A stretch of 64,000 bases of DNA from Streptomyces sp. Alt3 (GTDB lineage: Bacteria > Actinomycetota > Actinomycetes > Streptomycetales > Streptomycetaceae): positions 5,146,001 to 5,210,000 of the forward strand of contig NZ_CP120983.1 of NCBI RefSeq assembly GCF_030719215.1. The letters are read 5' to 3'. This document shows, piece by piece, positions 51,680 through 61,058 of the stretch. Within the stretch, counting starts at the first letter, position 1; every line of letters starts with the position of its first letter. The notes under the pieces were generated by a model, which was not told the DNA's origin, searched no databases, and saw only the letters and a program-made list of their open reading frames with translations. Position numbers and translations under genes: made by a program.

Positions 51680-52374
51680 CTGGTGACGTCGTAGACATTA
51701 GCACCCGGATCGGCGGGAGGAAAAATCGAATTCCCGGTGGTCGACGGGGCCGCCGACCTGCCCACCCGCACGCAGGCCCACAGCAGCACGTCCGGCCCCG
51801 GAAGCCAGGGGTCACGGGTGTCCGGGGCCACCACCCAGCGGGGCCCGCCGCCGTCCGCGCCGCCGGTCAGGGGCGGGACGGTGACCGCGTCCCCCGTCCC
51901 GTGGCAGAGCACCGGCGGCAGGGAGCCCTCATGCCCGTGGAGCCCGCCGGCGGGACCGGTGCCCCACTCCTCCCACGCCAGGAGGGACGGCAGCCGCTGG
52001 GCCGTCCCCGGGGAGGCGAACAGCAGCATCCGGCCCCGGTGCGTGGCGACCGGGCCCGATCCGGGCCCCTCCGCCCAGAGCCGCTCCAGCATGCGCCTGC
52101 CGAACAGCGCCGGCACGCTCACCACGTCGAACGCGGAGCCGCACGGCAGCACCCCGGGTGCACAGGGGCGGGCCTCCCACTGCGAGAGCGTGCTGCGGGG
52201 GTGGGCGGAGGCGCCCGCCAGCCACGCGGCTCCCGACGCCGTGACCTGGGCGGCCCCGTCGTCGGTCCGGTGGCCGGTACGGTCCCGCAGCAGGGCGAAG
52301 ATGTCGACACCGCGGTGCGGGGCGGTGCCGGTGCCGGTCCGCGGGGTCGTTTCGTCGTTCAGCCAGGCGCTCAT
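51670..52374 (-). CDS. Prim-pol-like (bifunctional DNA primase/polymerase N-terminal type) protein
   Basis: A 234-residue protein with the spaced segments of streptomycete prim-pol-like proteins (AAWLAGASAHPRSTLSQW; CGSAFDVVSVPALFGRRML; GRMLLFASPGTAQRLPSLL; RWVVAPDTRDPWLPGPDVLLWACV). The metal-binding acidic motif of true primases (DxD) is not clear, so activity is doubtful. Its last residues (TRRR) and stop are read from the 5' end of the tRNA-Lys gene, so the two transcripts overlap. The family call rests on resemblance. Confidence 0.62.
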   Translation of the reverse strand: MSAWLNDETTPRTGTGTAPHRGVDIFALLRDRTGHRTDDGAAQVTASGAAWLAGASAHPRSTLSQWEARPCAPGVLPCGSAFDVVSVPALFGRRMLERLWAEGPGSGPVATHRGRMLLFASPGTAQRLPSLLAWEEWGTGPAGGLHGHEGSLPPVLCHGTGDAVTVPPLTGGADGGGPRWVVAPDTRDPWLPGPDVLLWACVRVGRSAAPSTTGNSIFPPADPGANVYDVTRRR

Positions 52375-52600
52375 GGCGTCATGTCTACCGGCTGTGACGC
52401 TCCTGTCCCGCAGAGTTGCCGAAAGCCGGACAGGGCACGGGCCGACGGAGTATCTTGCCCGACGGCATATGCCAGGGGTGTACCCGCAGTGACGGACGCA
52501 CGGTCGTGCGGCGTGTGGGGCCGGAGGGGCACCCGGGGCTGCGTCGTGAGGGGCGGGCGGGGCCCCGCCCGTGTCAGGGCCCGCGTCCTGCGGCGCCGGG

Positions 52601-52942
52601 TCAGGGTGCCGGGGCGTCGAGCAGGGACCGGCCGAACTCGATCATCTTCTTGGCGTAGTCCTCGGTCCACTCCGCGCGCCCGGCTATCTCCGCGGCCGTC
52701 AGCCGGTCGAAGCGCCGCGGATCGGCGAGCTGGGCGGCTGCCACGGCCTGGAACTCCACGGCCCGGTCGGTCGCCGCCCGGAAGGCGAGCGTCAGCTCCG
52801 TCGCGCGGGCCAGCAGTTCCTTCGGGTCCTCCATCGACTCCAGGTCGAAGAAGTGCTCCGGGTCGGCTGCCGCCTCCGACGGCTCGAAGAGCAGCGGCGC
52901 CGGACGCAGCCTCTGCCGCTCGTTCCGCTCGGGTTGTGCCAT
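52601..52942 (-). CDS. Small acidic helical protein of unknown function
   Basis: A 113-residue soluble protein with GAAGGGAAG before ATG 52942. It is mainly helical (KELLARATELTLAFRAATDRAVEFQ, TAAEIAGRAEWTEDYAKKMIEFG) with a disordered N-terminus. It lies 74 bp downstream of the helicase gene on the same strand and may be the last gene of that operon. I do not recognise a family. Confidence 0.6.
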   Translation of the reverse strand: MAQPERNERQRLRPAPLLFEPSEAAADPEHFFDLESMEDPKELLARATELTLAFRAATDRAVEFQAVAAAQLADPRRFDRLTAAEIAGRAEWTEDYAKKMIEFGRSLLDAPAP

Positions 52943-53015
52943 GTGGTCTTCCCTTCTCGTACGGCCGGACGGCCACCTTCCATTGTCCAGCCCGGCGCAA
53001 GAGCGCTGCCCAGGA

Positions 53016-54350
53016 TCAGGGCGACCAATGCACGCGGTGCTCGGCGAGGTGGGACAGGACCGCGTGATTCGCCTCCCAGCCGTCGGGGAACTTCACCGTC
53101 ACGCCCAGCTGCACCGGCTCCGTGGACGGGTGCTCGTCCAACAGGTCGGCCACCCCGGCGCGGCACACCACGACGCACGCGTGCCGGTGCCGCGAGGCCA
53201 GTACGCACAGGCGGCCCGTCTCCAGATGGAACGCCGTGGCGTCGGGGCGCCCCGACAGCGGGTGCAGGACCACCGTCACGTCGAACTCGCGGCCCTGGAG
53301 CCTGTTCGCCGTGTCGACCGCCACGCCCGTCACACCCAGCTCGGCGAGCGCCGCACGCACCGCGGCGGCCTGGTCGCGGTGGGCCGTGCCGACCGCGACG
53401 CGCTCCGCCGTCACCGGAACCGGGTCGGGGCCGCGCTCGCTCGTCGCGACACCACCCCGGTCCAGCAGCCTGCGCACCACCAGGGCCACGGCCCGGACCG
53501 CCTCCGGGTCCGTGCGGGGGGTGTGGCGGGCTGGGAGCTCCAGCAGCCCCCAGCCGGACCCCGCCGCCTCGTCCAGCACCCGGTCCGGCCCCGAACCGTC
53601 CGAGGGCACGCCGAACGACAGCCGCCGGTCACCGTGGTCCGTGCCGCTGCGGAAGGGCGTGTACGGGTAGAACGCGTCCGAGACCAGCGGCGCGGCGGAC
53701 GCGGGGAGCCGCCACGACACGGGCAGCCGGTGCTGCGGCAGTTCCGGATTGTGCGCCAGCAGGGTCGAGACCGCACTCGCCGAGGGGTCGTACGTGAGGC
53801 CGGCCCACTGGTCGGCGCCCACGATCGAGAACGGGTCCAGCTGGCCCGGGTCCCCGACGAACAGGGCGCGCTCGAACAGCCCGGCCACGGCCAGCAGCGC
53901 GTCCGACCGCATCTGGTACGCCTCGTCGACGATGGCGTGGCCCCACGGCTCCACGTTCTTCACGTGCGCCCACTTGGCGGCCGTGGAGATCACGATGTCC
54001 AGGCCCGCCAGATCGGCCGCCTTCGCCGACGTGCGGACGTTGTCCAGACCGTCCAGGACCTTGTCGTACGGATCGGAGTCGCTGCTGTGCAGCCGGCCCA
54101 CCGGGAGATCGGGCGCCTTCTCGGCCAGCCGCACCACCAGGTCGTCCACCTGGGCGTTGGTCTGCGCTACCACCATCAGCGGGCGGCCCGCCGCGGCCAG
54201 CTCCAGTGCGGCCCGCACCACCAGCGTCGACTTGCCCGCGCCCGGCGGCGAGTCCACCACGACACCGCGCGCCGTACCGCGCAGGGTGTCGCCGAGGATC
54301 GCGTCGGTCGCCCGCGCAGCCGCGGCACCCGGATCGAGAACGGCTGTCAC
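53016..54350 (-). CDS. SF1 (UvrD/Upf1-type) helicase/ATPase
   Basis: A 444-residue ATPase starting at GTG 54350, overlapping the upstream gene by 4 bp (GTGA). Motifs: Walker A SPPGAGKST (34-42), TNAQVDDL (Ia), ISTAAKW, Walker B IVDEAYQM (DEA 142-144), motif III VGDPGQLDPF (165-174), SWRLP (motif IV), VAVDTANRLQGREFDVTVV (motif V) and an RHRHACVVVC tail. It has the compact DNA2/Upf1-like architecture with no fused nuclease. The nuclease is encoded two genes upstream, so the proteins probably act together on DNA ends. Confidence 0.85.
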   Translation of the reverse strand: MTAVLDPGAAAARATDAILGDTLRGTARGVVVDSPPGAGKSTLVVRAALELAAAGRPLMVVAQTNAQVDDLVVRLAEKAPDLPVGRLHSSDSDPYDKVLDGLDNVRTSAKAADLAGLDIVISTAAKWAHVKNVEPWGHAIVDEAYQMRSDALLAVAGLFERALFVGDPGQLDPFSIVGADQWAGLTYDPSASAVSTLLAHNPELPQHRLPVSWRLPASAAPLVSDAFYPYTPFRSGTDHGDRRLSFGVPSDGSGPDRVLDEAAGSGWGLLELPARHTPRTDPEAVRAVALVVRRLLDRGGVATSERGPDPVPVTAERVAVGTAHRDQAAAVRAALAELGVTGVAVDTANRLQGREFDVTVVLHPLSGRPDATAFHLETGRLCVLASRHRHACVVVCRAGVADLLDEHPSTEPVQLGVTVKFPDGWEANHAVLSHLAEHRVHWSP

Positions 54351-55975
54351 AGGAGGTCCTCCGCGGTCACGGGATCGGGCCGCTCGGCGGTTGCCGTGCC
54401 GGCGGCGCCCGGCGGGCCGCCGTGGGTCCACGGGGTGTCCTCCGGATCGGGCAGCTTCGGGCCGCCGCGCTGGTCGTGCTCGAACAGGGTCCAGGCGATC
54501 CGGTCGCCGGGCTCGGGCACCGAACCGGGCGCGGGCTCCTTGCCCCGGCCCATCCGGTCCATGATCCGCAGCACCAGACCGACCGCCTCCTCCCCGTCCT
54601 CCGTCTCCTCGGTCGCGTACGCGACGAACTCCGCCGTCTGCGACCTGACCGGATCGCCCTCCAGGGAGCGGTACACCTTGGTCCGCTCACCGAGATGCGG
54701 GCGTTCCTCCGTCCGCACGGTGACCAGGGGGCGGGGCGAGGGCCGCTTCGACTCGCTGTACGCCATCTCCACCTCCGTCACCTCCCCGACGAACGCCTCG
54801 CCCGCCAGCCTGCGCCCCGCCAGCACCAGCGGATCGTCGAGGGCCTCCTGGGCGTCCAGCTGCGCCTGGGCCGTCTCCCGCGAGGCGAGCTTCTGCGCCG
54901 CCGTCACCGCGTCGTCCCGGCGCGGCTGCGGCGGCTCGCCCGCCAGCACCCGGTCCCGGTGCCCGGTGAACGACCAGCGGTCCCTGGTCCAGCGGTCCTG
55001 CGCCCGGGTCCCCTCCGGCAGCTCCCGCAGCAGGTCGAGTCCCCGCCACACCGCGTCCCAGGTGGGCAGCAGCACCCCCGCGAGCAGAGACCTGATCTCC
55101 CGCTCGGCGCCGCTCAGCTCACCGAGCCGGGTGTCCGCGTCGAGGCCGTCCTCCGCGGCGCCCAGTGCCGAGCGCGCCCGGTCGTACCGCTCGATCGCGG
55201 GCGCCAGCAGCTTGTTGTCGAAGGCCGGATCCGTCGCCGGCCCGGCCGGCGGGCAGATGAGCTGACCGTCCCGGTCCCGCTCCAGCTCCGCCCGGAGGGC
55301 CGCCTCCGCACCGGATCCCCCGTGCGGGTCGACCCAGGCGAGGAGCGCGCCGAGATGCTGGTCCTCCAGGCTGCTCTGGCCGGTCGCCCAGTGGCGGTTC
55401 ACCAGGTCCGTCGTGGCGAGCAGCAGCGAGCTGCCCGGCACTCTGGCCCGCTCCCCGTAGTGCGTCAGCCAGCGGCCGAGCAGCGGCACCCGGGCGGGAG
55501 CCGGGAAGGGGGTGTCCGGATCGTCCTCGGCGGTCCGCCGGAACCGCATGGACCGCCCGAGCAGGCGTACGAAGTCGATGCCGGCCCTGCTGGGCACGAT
55601 CAGCTGGGCGGCGTCCGCGCACAGCTCCACCTCGACCTTGACCTTCTTGCCGGTCCCGGGATCCACTTCGTTGCGCTCAGCCGGCTCGACGTCGTCGGCG
55701 CAGGACTCGATGTGCGGCAGCACGGCCTCGGCCAGCTCGGCGAGGAAGGCGAACCGGAGGTCGCGGTCGCGCGGCTGGGGCACCGCGAGCAGCCGGGGCG
55801 CCGCGCGGTCCGTGCCCACGAGCGCGCCGAGCGGGGCGCCGGCCTCACCGGCGGTCGTCAGCGGCACGAGCACGAGCGGCCGGTCGGCCAGATGCCGGTG
55901 CCGCACGGTGGCCAGCGGCTGGGCCCGTCCGCTGTCGACCGCCTCCAGCCGGGCGAGGGTGCTGATCAGCGACAT
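54347..55975 (-). CDS. Unknown protein between Fe-S nuclease and helicase
   Basis: A 542-residue soluble protein, overlapping its upstream neighbour by 10 bp and its downstream one by 4 bp, so all three are coupled. Visible parts are an N-terminal beta-rich segment (RHRHLADRPLVLVPL), a helical middle (RTAEDDPDTP to LLRELPEGTRAQDRW), a conserved-looking WTRDRWSFTGHRDRVLAG, a long helix and a C-terminal small beta domain (GEVTEVEMAYSES, RPLVTVRTE, GDRIAWTLFEHD), possibly an OB-like fold. No catalytic motif was recognised. The gene order implies a structural or DNA-binding subunit. Confidence 0.7.
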   Translation of the reverse strand: MSLISTLARLEAVDSGRAQPLATVRHRHLADRPLVLVPLTTAGEAGAPLGALVGTDRAAPRLLAVPQPRDRDLRFAFLAELAEAVLPHIESCADDVEPAERNEVDPGTGKKVKVEVELCADAAQLIVPSRAGIDFVRLLGRSMRFRRTAEDDPDTPFPAPARVPLLGRWLTHYGERARVPGSSLLLATTDLVNRHWATGQSSLEDQHLGALLAWVDPHGGSGAEAALRAELERDRDGQLICPPAGPATDPAFDNKLLAPAIERYDRARSALGAAEDGLDADTRLGELSGAEREIRSLLAGVLLPTWDAVWRGLDLLRELPEGTRAQDRWTRDRWSFTGHRDRVLAGEPPQPRRDDAVTAAQKLASRETAQAQLDAQEALDDPLVLAGRRLAGEAFVGEVTEVEMAYSESKRPSPRPLVTVRTEERPHLGERTKVYRSLEGDPVRSQTAEFVAYATEETEDGEEAVGLVLRIMDRMGRGKEPAPGSVPEPGDRIAWTLFEHDQRGGPKLPDPEDTPWTHGGPPGAAGTATAERPDPVTAEDLL

Positions 55976-57180
55976 GCGACACCGCCGCCCACCGCGGCCA
56001 GGGCCTCGGCGCGCAGGGCGGCGGCCCTGCGCAGAGCGGCCACCGTCGGGTCGGCCGGGTCACCCTCCTTGCCGGCTGCGGCGGCCAGCACCCCGGCGAC
56101 CGTCGTCAGGCCTCCGAGCTCGCCCCGCACACTGCGGCCGAGCGACCCCACCGCGCCCTCCGCGCGGGCCTTCGCCCGGCAGTGGAAGGCCAGCTCGCAC
56201 GCGGCCAGGCACTCGGGGGCGTATGCGGCGGGTACCGCCTCGACCGCTGTGCCGAGCTCCTCGGGGGAGCGGTCCGGGGCGAAGGTCGTGCCCTCGGGCA
56301 GGGCCGCCGCGATGTCCTCGACGCGGGTCAGCCTGGTCAGCTGGCGGTCGGTCACGGCGCGCTGCTTGCGCACGTCCACGACCGAGGCGGTCGGCAGGTT
56401 GGAGAAGTCCTTCGGGCAGACGAGCAGGACCCGGTGGCCGACCTCGGCGCCCTCGGTCACCGCCGCGATCCGCTCCAGCGCCAGGACGTAGACGGCGGAC
56501 TGGCGGGCCGCCGCACCGACCTTCGCCGCGTCCGCGGAACCGTCGATCATGGGGAACGACTTGATCTCGACGACCGTCCAGGTGCCGTCGGGGTGCACCA
56601 CCACGGCGTCGGGCTCCAGGTAGGCGGGTGAGCCCGCGACCTCCAGGGCCAGCATCGGATGGTCGAGCAGCGCCCAGTCGCCCGCCGCCGTGGCCTCGCG
56701 CAGCGCCAGCGCCGTACGCGCGGCGCGGCCCTCCGGGCCGGCGGCCGTCAGATCGGGCACCTTCGCCTCTGCGGGTGCCTCGGCGCCGTGGCCGAGCCGT
56801 TCGACGAGGAGGCGCAGCAGCTCGGTGCCGCCGTCGGCCTTGACCTTCGCCTCGAAGGCGTTCCCGCGGATGAACGCGAACTGGGACTGGCCGAACGCGG
56901 CGGGGGAGCCGAGCGCGGTGGCCAGCCCGGCCTTGTCGACGCCCGCGCCGTCGAGCAGGGCGCGCCGCTTGCATCCCGGGTTGGCGGCGAGCGCGGCCAG
57001 CGCGCGCGCGTCGAGCGGATGCGGCGCGACGGAAGGGCCGCGCAGCTCAGCGAGCCGCTGCCGGAGCGTCGTCGTCGGCCTCGGCTGGGGAGAGGGTGCG
57101 CGCGTCGCTGGAATCTGCGGAGGCGGTCCGCTGGCCGGGTATTCGCTCACCCGCGGAAGTCTTGCATCCGCCACTGACAA
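55966..57180 (-). CDS. Cas4/AddB-like Fe-S PD-(D/E)XK nuclease
   Basis: About 404 residues from TTG 57180 (GTG 57174 or 57150 are alternatives; none has a clear ribosome binding site). The RecB/Cas4 motifs are complete: RGNAFEAKV helix (105-113), catalytic Asp191 (LEPDAVVV), Glu205-x-Lys207 (VVEIKSF) and QxxxY (227-231). One cysteine before the core (Cys70) and three after it (Cys324, 328, 334 in ECLAACELAFHC) match a 4Fe-4S cluster as in Cas4 and AddB. It overlaps the following gene by 10 bp and, at its start, the PAP2 gene end. With the helicase it could process DNA ends. Confidence 0.82.
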   Translation of the reverse strand: MSVADARLPRVSEYPASGPPPQIPATRAPSPQPRPTTTLRQRLAELRGPSVAPHPLDARALAALAANPGCKRRALLDGAGVDKAGLATALGSPAAFGQSQFAFIRGNAFEAKVKADGGTELLRLLVERLGHGAEAPAEAKVPDLTAAGPEGRAARTALALREATAAGDWALLDHPMLALEVAGSPAYLEPDAVVVHPDGTWTVVEIKSFPMIDGSADAAKVGAAARQSAVYVLALERIAAVTEGAEVGHRVLLVCPKDFSNLPTASVVDVRKQRAVTDRQLTRLTRVEDIAAALPEGTTFAPDRSPEELGTAVEAVPAAYAPECLAACELAFHCRAKARAEGAVGSLGRSVRGELGGLTTVAGVLAAAAGKEGDPADPTVAALRRAAALRAEALAAVGGGVACR

Positions 57181-57994
57181 TCGGGGACTTCGCGGGGGTG
57201 ACGGATGCGGGCACCCGTGCGAACACGATCCGTACCCGGTCCTTGACGCGGTCCGCGAGCCGCATGAACGGCCTGGTCAGCAGGGCGCCCACGGCCATCA
57301 CGGCGGCCCCGGCCACGGCGTCCAGGAAATAGTGGTTCGCGGTCCCCATCACGACGAGGACGGTGATCAGCGGATAGGCGACGCCCGCCGCGCGGACGAG
57401 CGGATGACGGCCGTGGCGCCACAGCAGGACGCCGCACCAGACCGCCCAGCCGACGTGCAGGCTCGGCATCGCCGCGTACTGGTTGGTCATCCCGCTGAGG
57501 CCGCGCGGGGCGCTGGCTCCCGCGCCCCACCAGCCGTAGGAGCTGTACTGGGCCATCGTGTCGACGAAGCCGTGGTGGGCGTCGAGGAGCCGGGGCGGAC
57601 AGGTCGGCATCAGAGTGAAGCCGACCAGCCCGAGGAGTGTGGAGGTCATCAGCCAGGTGCGGGCGGCCCGGTAGGCGGCGCTGCGGCGCCGGAAGATCCA
57701 GACCAGGACGGCCGGTGTGACCAGGTAGTGCAGGGAGGCGTACGCGAAGTCGGCGGGTATGCCGAGCGCGGGGTTGGCCGTCAGCAGCCGGTTGAGAGGG
57801 TGCTCGGCGTTGAGGTGCAGCGCCTTCTCCAGGCGGAGTATCGCGAGACCGTTGTCGACGGCCGCCGGTATGTTCTCGTGGACCAGGAGCCGGCCCATCG
57901 AGTACAGGCCGTACACCACCGCGATCAGCGGAAGCTCCGTCCACCAGCGGGGCCGGTGACCGGACGGCGGTGTCGCGGCGGTGGCGTGCGGCAT
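57047..57994 (-). CDS. PAP2-superfamily membrane phosphatase/transferase
   Basis: A 315-residue membrane protein with about six TMs and PAP2 motifs AAMPSLHVGWAV and ANHYFLDAVAG. It resembles the actinobacterial inositol-phosphotransferase-like group. ATG 57994 has GGGGAG upstream. The C-terminal 50 residues are hydrophilic and overlap the start of the nuclease frame by about 130 bp. It is the first gene of the leftward run but is functionally unrelated to it. Confidence 0.83.
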   Translation of the reverse strand: MPHATAATPPSGHRPRWWTELPLIAVVYGLYSMGRLLVHENIPAAVDNGLAILRLEKALHLNAEHPLNRLLTANPALGIPADFAYASLHYLVTPAVLVWIFRRRSAAYRAARTWLMTSTLLGLVGFTLMPTCPPRLLDAHHGFVDTMAQYSSYGWWGAGASAPRGLSGMTNQYAAMPSLHVGWAVWCGVLLWRHGRHPLVRAAGVAYPLITVLVVMGTANHYFLDAVAGAAVMAVGALLTRPFMRLADRVKDRVRIVFARVPASVTPAKSPIVSGGCKTSAGERIPGQRTASADSSDARTLSPAEADDDAPAAAR

Positions 57995-58307
57995 CCGGCA
58001 GCTCTCCCCATGTTCATTCGGTCGACGGCGGGCGTTCAACCGTACGGTGGTCGTATGCCTCGATTTCCGGCGGGGCATTCCCCCGCGGGCGTCCCAGGTC
58101 ATGCGCACGGAGGGACGCCTGCGACGCCCCGTGGGTTGCTCGTGCGACGGGTGCGGGATGATGGAGCGGGGCCCGAGCCCGCTCCGGTCCTCCGGCCGGA
58201 CGCCCGCGTTCGCCGTTCCGTCGCCGTCCCGGACACCGCTGTCCCGGACCCACCAGATCCTAGGGTCCACACCTATTCGGATCTTCGTATTTTCAGGGAG
58301 AGCCGTC
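57995..58307. other. Divergent intergenic region
   Basis: About 310 bp lie between the PAP2 and histidine-phosphatase genes. Frames exist on both strands but look like shadows. The stretch 58255-58295 is A/T-rich and may hold the rightward promoter. Nothing else recognised. Confidence 0.45.
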
Positions 58308-58904
58308 ATGGCACCGCGAATCCTGCTCGCCCGGCACGGACAGACCCAGTGGTCCGTCCAGGGCAATCACACCGGCAGGACCGACATCCCCCTCCTCGAC
58401 ACAGGCCGCGAGGGCGCCAAGCTGCTCGGCGAGCGGCTGCACCGGGAGCCCTGGGGCGGCCTGCCGGGCGTCGAGGTGCGGACCAGCCCGCTGGTCCGGG
58501 CCTCGGAGACCTGCGCCATCGCCGGCTTCGGCGAGCGGGCGGAGCCCTGGGACGCGCTGATGGAGTTCGACTACGGGGACTACGAGGGCCTGACCCCCGC
58601 GCAGATCAAGGCGGACCGGCCGGACTGGCTCATCTGGCGCGACGGCGTCCCCGGGGGCGAGACCCTCGCCGAGGTCTCCGCCCGCGCCGACGAGGTCGTC
58701 GAGTGGGCGCGTTCCGCCGACCGCGACGTGCTGGTCTTCGCCCACGGGCACATCCTGCGGGTGCTGGGCGCGCGGTGGCTGGGGGAGGACGTGTCCTTCG
58801 CCGCGCGGATCCGGCTGGAACCCACATCCCTGTCGGTGCTGGGCTGGGCGTACGGTCTCCCCGCGCTGGAACGCTGGAACGACACCGGGCACCTCGACCG
58901 CTGA
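58308..58904 (+). CDS. Histidine phosphatase (phosphoglycerate-mutase-like)
   Basis: A 198-residue enzyme with the phosphohistidine motif LLARHGQTQW (His near 10), RASETCAIAG, the acid/base Glu region LMEFDYGDYEGLT, and the second His in VFAHGHILR. GGGAG lies before ATG 58308. It hydrolyses a phosphate ester, and its size fits a broad-specificity phosphatase rather than a glycolytic mutase. Confidence 0.9.
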   Translation: MAPRILLARHGQTQWSVQGNHTGRTDIPLLDTGREGAKLLGERLHREPWGGLPGVEVRTSPLVRASETCAIAGFGERAEPWDALMEFDYGDYEGLTPAQIKADRPDWLIWRDGVPGGETLAEVSARADEVVEWARSADRDVLVFAHGHILRVLGARWLGEDVSFAARIRLEPTSLSVLGWAYGLPALERWNDTGHLDR

Positions 58905-59003
58905 GCCGGGGCGGTACCGGGCGGGTGGTCCCTCGGGCGCCGGGGCGTCACGAGCGGGGCGGGTCCGTCGGACGCCGGGGCGGGCCCTGAGCGGGGCGGG
59001 ACC

Positions 59004-60355
59004 TCAGACGCCGGGCGGCAGTTCCTCGTAGCGGGCCAGGAGGGCCGTCACCTCCGGCCCGCCCCTCGGCCGCAGCGCTCGCACGGCGCTCGACAGCATT
59101 CCGCGGATCCGGGAGGACTGGACCCGGTCCAGCAGGTCCAGCACCTGGTGCCCCGCCGCCGCGGCCTCGTCGGCCGTGCCCGCGCACGCCAGGTCGCAGG
59201 CGAGCTGCGCCCGGTACAGCGCGAGGTTCCGGGTGAAGTGCGGGTCCTGCAGACGGGTCGCGCGCAGCGCGTGCCGTGCCGCACGCGCCCAGTCACCCAG
59301 CGCCGACCAGCACTGGGCCTCCAGCAGCTCCATCTCGGCCTCCCGGAAGAAGGACATCCACTCCGGGTCGGAGTCGCGCGCGCCGCGGTCGAAGGCCGCA
59401 CGGGCACGCCCGATCGCCTTCTCGCACCCGGTGCGGTCGCCCAGCCACGCCCGGGCCCCCGCCTCCCGCAGTGTCAGCAGCGCCAGCAGCCGCGGTGAGC
59501 CGAGCGGCCGGGCCGCCCGCTGCCCGGCCTCCGCGGCACGGACCGCCTCGCGGGCCCGCCCGGTGTCACGGGCCAGGAACGACGCGTTGCAGAACGCGTG
59601 CGCCTCCAGCGCGGCGTCCCCGGCCAGCCGCGCCGTCGCCAGCGCCTCCGCGTAATGGGAGCGGGCGTCGTCGAAACGGCCCGAGTCGTGGGCCAGCCAT
59701 CCCACGGAGATCGCCAGCTCACCGGCGCCCGCGTGCAGCCGGTCCGCCGTGCTGCCCCGCGTCGCCGTCCCGGAGTCGAGCAGGGCGTAGGCGGCCCGCA
59801 GCGGCTGGGAGGCCTGCCGGTAGAGGCCGTCCGCGCCGTGCCGGTCGTCCAGCAGCCGGATCCGGCGTACCGCCTTCTCCACAGCGCTGACCTCGGCCTC
59901 GCCCACCCGGCGCTGGGCGGGGACGGCGAGGGGCCGGCGGCGGCGGAACGGCCGCCCAGCCCCAGGGACGCGGCCACCGTGGCGGTACCGCCGGTCATGA
60001 ACACGCGACGCAGCACGTCGCTCTCCTCGTGGATGTCGCTGTCGAGCGTGGGGGGTGTGGTGGACGGAGGGGCGGGTGCCGTGCGGGCCCCCCGGCCGCG
60101 CACGCTCTCGCGGTCCGAGAAGCCCAGGTCCGAGAGGCTCGTCCCGGGGAACATGTGCAGGAACACCCGTTCGTAGGCGTAGTTGGGACAGCGGATCTCG
60201 CCGGACTCCACGCGCCCGATGTACCGGGCGTCGCACGCGACCTGTTCACCGATCTCGCGGGCGGCCCGGCGGACCGCGGCCGCGAACTCCCCGGCGGAGC
60301 GCCGGCCGCGCAGCCGACGGAAGACGAGGTTGGGAACTGCCCGTGTCGACACCAT
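59004..60355 (-). pseudogene. XRE-type HTH and TPR regulator, frameshift near 59920
   Basis: ATG 60355 has GAGAGG upstream. The first frame has an HTH-containing N-terminus (GEFAAAVRRAAREIGEQVACDARYIGRVESGEI, then YERVFLHMFPGTSLSDLGF) and a hydrophobic SFMTGG-like stretch (VFMTGGTATVAASLGLGG). At about residue 143 the frame is lost. The TPR region (KAVRRIRLLDDRHGADGLYRQ to ALLARYEELPPGV) continues one base out to 59004. One extra C in the TCCCCGCCC run (minus strand, about 59910-59925) would restore about 451 codons. This type of protein regulates development or antibiotic production in streptomycetes. Error or mutation cannot be told apart. Confidence 0.8.
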
Positions 60356-60599
60356 GGCGGGGCCCTCTCTGGTGCGCCGGGATCCTGCGTCCGGTGTCCC
60401 GGCGGAGCAAGAACGTACCTGCTGTGACGACTCGCACACACAGCGTTTGCCTATAAAGCGGACATCTCGCCCCTGATCTGCCATGAACTGCCACCCTTTG
60501 CGGCGGCGTGCCGCCGTAGCCGTTGACGCCGTCGGCGCGTTGGTCCATGAGGAGAAGGGGCGTGGCCCCGACCCGGCGAGACGAAGAGGAGGGGTTCCC

Positions 60600-60971
60600 T
60601 TGCCTCACATGGGCCCGGAAACCACGCCGTGCGACCTGGTGACCGTCCCCGCGCGCCAGGGGCTGGAGGCCGTGGACATCCTGCGCAGGGCGGCGGACAA
60701 CGAGCCGGTCGGCCCGGTCCTGCACGACGGGGCCTGCGCCGTCCTCGGCTTCCTGGTGCCGCCCGGCACGGCGGAGGCATGGGACGTTCCCGGGAGCGCC
60801 TGTACGCGGACGGACGGCCGTGGGCTGCGCATCCCCGCCGAGCCGCCCGCCGTCGGAGGTGGCTGGCTCCTGCCGCCCGCCGCGGAGACCCCCGTCACCG
60901 ACCCGGCCGTCCTGCGGGCCGCCCTCGACCAGGCGGCCCGGCTCATCGAGGCGGCCGACAACTGCCGCTGA
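60600..60971 (+). CDS. Small conserved-type protein of unknown function
   Basis: About 123 residues from TTG 60600, which has AGGAGG eight bases upstream; ATG 60609 is an alternative. It has a compact alpha/beta pattern (CDLVTVPARQGLEAVDILRRA, VGPVLHDGACAVLGFLVPPG, GRGLRIPAEP, GGWLLPPA) ending in a helix (LRAALDQAARLIEAA). The GLRIP and GGxWLLPP segments recall regulatory or prim-pol-associated small proteins of streptomycetes, but no family could be named. Confidence 0.65.
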   Translation: MPHMGPETTPCDLVTVPARQGLEAVDILRRAADNEPVGPVLHDGACAVLGFLVPPGTAEAWDVPGSACTRTDGRGLRIPAEPPAVGGGWLLPPAAETPVTDPAVLRAALDQAARLIEAADNCR

Positions 60972-61058
60972 GGGCCATAATGGCCAGGTGGGCGGAGGTC
61001 CCGCCGCGGCCGGCCGTCCCAGGTGACCGGCCCGACAGGTGAGCGAGGACGGACGCGC

